Positions 5,337 through 6,352 of a stretch of DNA of 6,352 nt are shown piece after piece (positions within the stretch are counted from its first letter, which is position 1; each line of letters opens with the position of its first letter). Position numbers and translations under genes: made by a program. The notes under the pieces were generated by a model. That model made no database searches and was not told the DNA's origin. It worked only from the letters and a program-made list of their open reading frames with translations. The DNA lies in assembly GCA_934378025.1 (NCBI GenBank), contig CAKRPM010000076.1:1-6352 (forward strand). The letters are read 5' to 3'. The stretch is from an uncultured Eubacteriales bacterium. Its GTDB lineage: Bacteria; Bacillota; Clostridia; Oscillospirales; QAKW01.

Positions 5337-5873
5337 CTATTCTCCAAAGGTGGCGTCTTTCAGTCTGCAATACTGAAATTCGTTTTCTGTATAGAGTTCA
5401 AAAGTACCGGTCACAGTTATTTCTGACCCCAGCTCCGGGTAATCATTCGGATAGGTATGTTCACCTGTCAAAACAAACTCCAGCCCCTGCGAGCAGCAAG
5501 CTGTTGCATCGGCAATGATACAGGCGAAGTATTGAGCTTTTGTATCAGGGTTTTCGTAATATGCAAATTGCCCCTTCATTTTAACGGTTTTTCCAATGTA
5601 GTCGTTTGGGGTATACATCATATTGTAAACCTCGGAATAAACCATTGTACTGCTGAGTCTCGTCAGGTCAACATCAATGCCGTCTGCACTTTGCGGCGGC
5701 TTGGAGGTTGTGGGCGCAGACCCCGAGCCATTTTCCGTCGTTTGATTTTGTGAAACAGATGAATTCGGTGTCCGGTCATCGGTTGTGACATCCCCTTTAT
5801 CTTTTTCACTTTCGCAAGCGGAAAGCAATACAATCGTCAGTACAGCCAGTAACACGCAAAACAGTTTTTTCAT
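5337..5873 (-). CDS. Small lipoprotein linked to a metal ABC permease, function unknown
   Basis: A 178-residue predicted lipoprotein, exported and anchored to the outer face of the membrane. The signal peptide MKKLFCVLLAVLTIVLLSAC ends in lipobox LSAC, with lipidated C20. A low-complexity linker rich in S, T, Q and N (about 21-65) leads to a folded domain (about 66-178). Features of the domain are MMYTPNDYIGKTVKMKG (85-101), YFACIIADATACC (115-127) and YPELGSEITVTGTF (145-158). The repeated G-x-x-V-x-V-x-G pattern suggests a small beta-barrel of the OB type. Four cysteines outside the signal peptide and lipobox (C118, C126, C127, C169) could bind metal or form disulfides. The start overlaps the stop of the upstream permease gene by ATGA (5870-5873), with GGAGGTG 7 bases before it, so the two are translationally coupled. 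I recall similar proteins beside ABC-3 permeases in clostridia, but no function is known to me. A role in zinc or manganese handling is inferred from this position only. Confidence 0.85.
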   Translation of the reverse strand: MKKLFCVLLAVLTIVLLSACESEKDKGDVTTDDRTPNSSVSQNQTTENGSGSAPTTSKPPQSADGIDVDLTRLSSTMVYSEVYNMMYTPNDYIGKTVKMKGQFAYYENPDTKAQYFACIIADATACCSQGLEFVLTGEHTYPNDYPELGSEITVTGTFELYTENEFQYCRLKDATFGE

Positions 5874-6352
5874 TTTCTCACACCTCCAATAATTTTACCT
5901 ATAATCCAAGTCAAGCCAAATACGCCAATTTGAACGGCGACGATTGTTGAGCCTACCGGCGTACCGGCAAGTATGGATGCCAGAATACCGATCAGCGAAC
6001 ACGCAACCGACAGAGCTGCGGCACAGATGGTCACGCCACGAAAGCTCTTAAATATTCGCATGGCTGACAGCGCCGGAAAAATTACCAGTGCAGAAATCAG
6101 CAGTGATCCGACAAGATTCATAGCAAGCACGATGATAACCGCAACGATGATAGCAATCAAAAGATTGTAGAGTCCTGCTTTTGTTCCGGTCGCTCTCGCA
6201 AAATTTTCATCGAAGGTTACGGCGAATATTTTATTGTAGAACAAGATGAATATCGCAACCACCAACACCGACATTCCTACGCACAGCCACACCTCTACGG
6301 GGGACAGTGTTAAGATGGAAGTCGAACCGAACAGCGTGCTGCACACATCACC
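5870..6352 (-). CDS. ABC-3 family metal permease (ZnuB/AdcB/MntB-like), N-terminus cut off
   Basis: The C-terminal 160 or so residues of a membrane permease for zinc or manganese uptake. The frame is open to the window edge at 6352 (reading Gly-Asp-Val-Cys at the edge), so the GTG at 6346 is not a credible start; family members are about 260-290 residues and the first half lies to the right. Counting from that GTG, hydrophobic segments are seen at about 18-38, 59-92, 105-127 and 131-151. The hallmark stretch VGSLLISALVIFPALSA (79-95) matches the conserved core of ABC-3 permeases. The segment FDENFARATGTKAG (45-58) fits the cytoplasmic loop that contacts the ATPase. The partner ATPase and metal-binding lipoprotein are expected further right. 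The gene ends in TGA overlapping the start of the small lipoprotein gene. Whether the metal is zinc, manganese or iron cannot be told from this half. Confidence 0.92.
   Translation of the reverse strand, partial: GDVCSTLFGSTSILTLSPVEVWLCVGMSVLVVAIFILFYNKIFAVTFDENFARATGTKAGLYNLLIAIIVAVIIVLAMNLVGSLLISALVIFPALSAMRIFKSFRGVTICAAALSVACSLIGILASILAGTPVGSTIVAVQIGVFGLTWIIGKIIGGVRK
5881..5887 (-). promoter_or_regulatory. Ribosome binding site of the lipoprotein gene
   Basis: On the minus strand GGAGGTG ends 7 bases before the ATG at 5873. It lies within the last codons of the permease gene, supporting the chosen start and coupled translation of the two genes. Confidence 0.8.

Noticed and set aside
5297..5753. 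Two plus-strand frames opposite the lipoprotein gene
   Set aside because: They lack ribosome sites and motifs, whereas the minus strand encodes a clear lipobox and a coupled start.

Overview
The window looks like chromosomal DNA from a Gram-positive Firmicute, most likely a clostridium of the Oscillospiraceae/Ruminococcaceae type. This is inferred from the mix of genes, the strong purine-rich Shine-Dalgarno sites, the GC-leaning codon use (many GCC/GCG, GGC and CTG codons), an HtrA protease anchored by one N-terminal membrane segment, and a lipoprotein with a Gram-positive style lipobox. No RNA gene, CRISPR array, insertion sequence or phage gene was seen. Every part of the window is either coding or a short intergenic gap.

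Layout, left to right. Positions 1-714 (+) hold the C-terminal nucleotide-binding domain of an ABC exporter whose membrane half lies outside the window. A 56-bp gap leads to a complete YigZ/IMPACT-family protein (771-1391, +). A 111-bp AT-rich gap carries a promoter and leader hairpin. Next comes a two-gene unit: an OmpR/PhoB-type response regulator (1503-2198) and, 3 bp later, a membrane sensor histidine kinase (2202-3644). After an 81-bp gap with its own extended -10 promoter comes a membrane-anchored HtrA/DegP-type serine protease (3726-5159) with a low-complexity cytoplasmic N-terminus. A long perfect hairpin with a U-tract (5215-5258) ends rightward transcription.

On the opposite strand, running right to left, lie the C-terminal part of an ABC-3 family (zinc/manganese type) metal permease (5870-6352, cut by the window edge) and a small lipoprotein (5337-5873). 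The lipoprotein start codon overlaps the permease stop codon. The two blocks are convergent.

How they may work together: regulator, kinase and HtrA protease side by side recall the envelope or secretion stress circuits of other Firmicutes (CssRS-HtrA, CiaRH-HtrA), in which a two-component system controls a membrane HtrA. A partly shared 13-base motif upstream of both the regulator and htrA is a weak hint of common control. The permease-lipoprotein pair is probably the tail of a metal-uptake operon that would also encode a binding protein and an ATPase to the right.

No clearly new multi-gene system was found. The least explained items are the permease-linked lipoprotein, the repetitive HtrA N-terminus and the leader elements before yigZ and the regulator.
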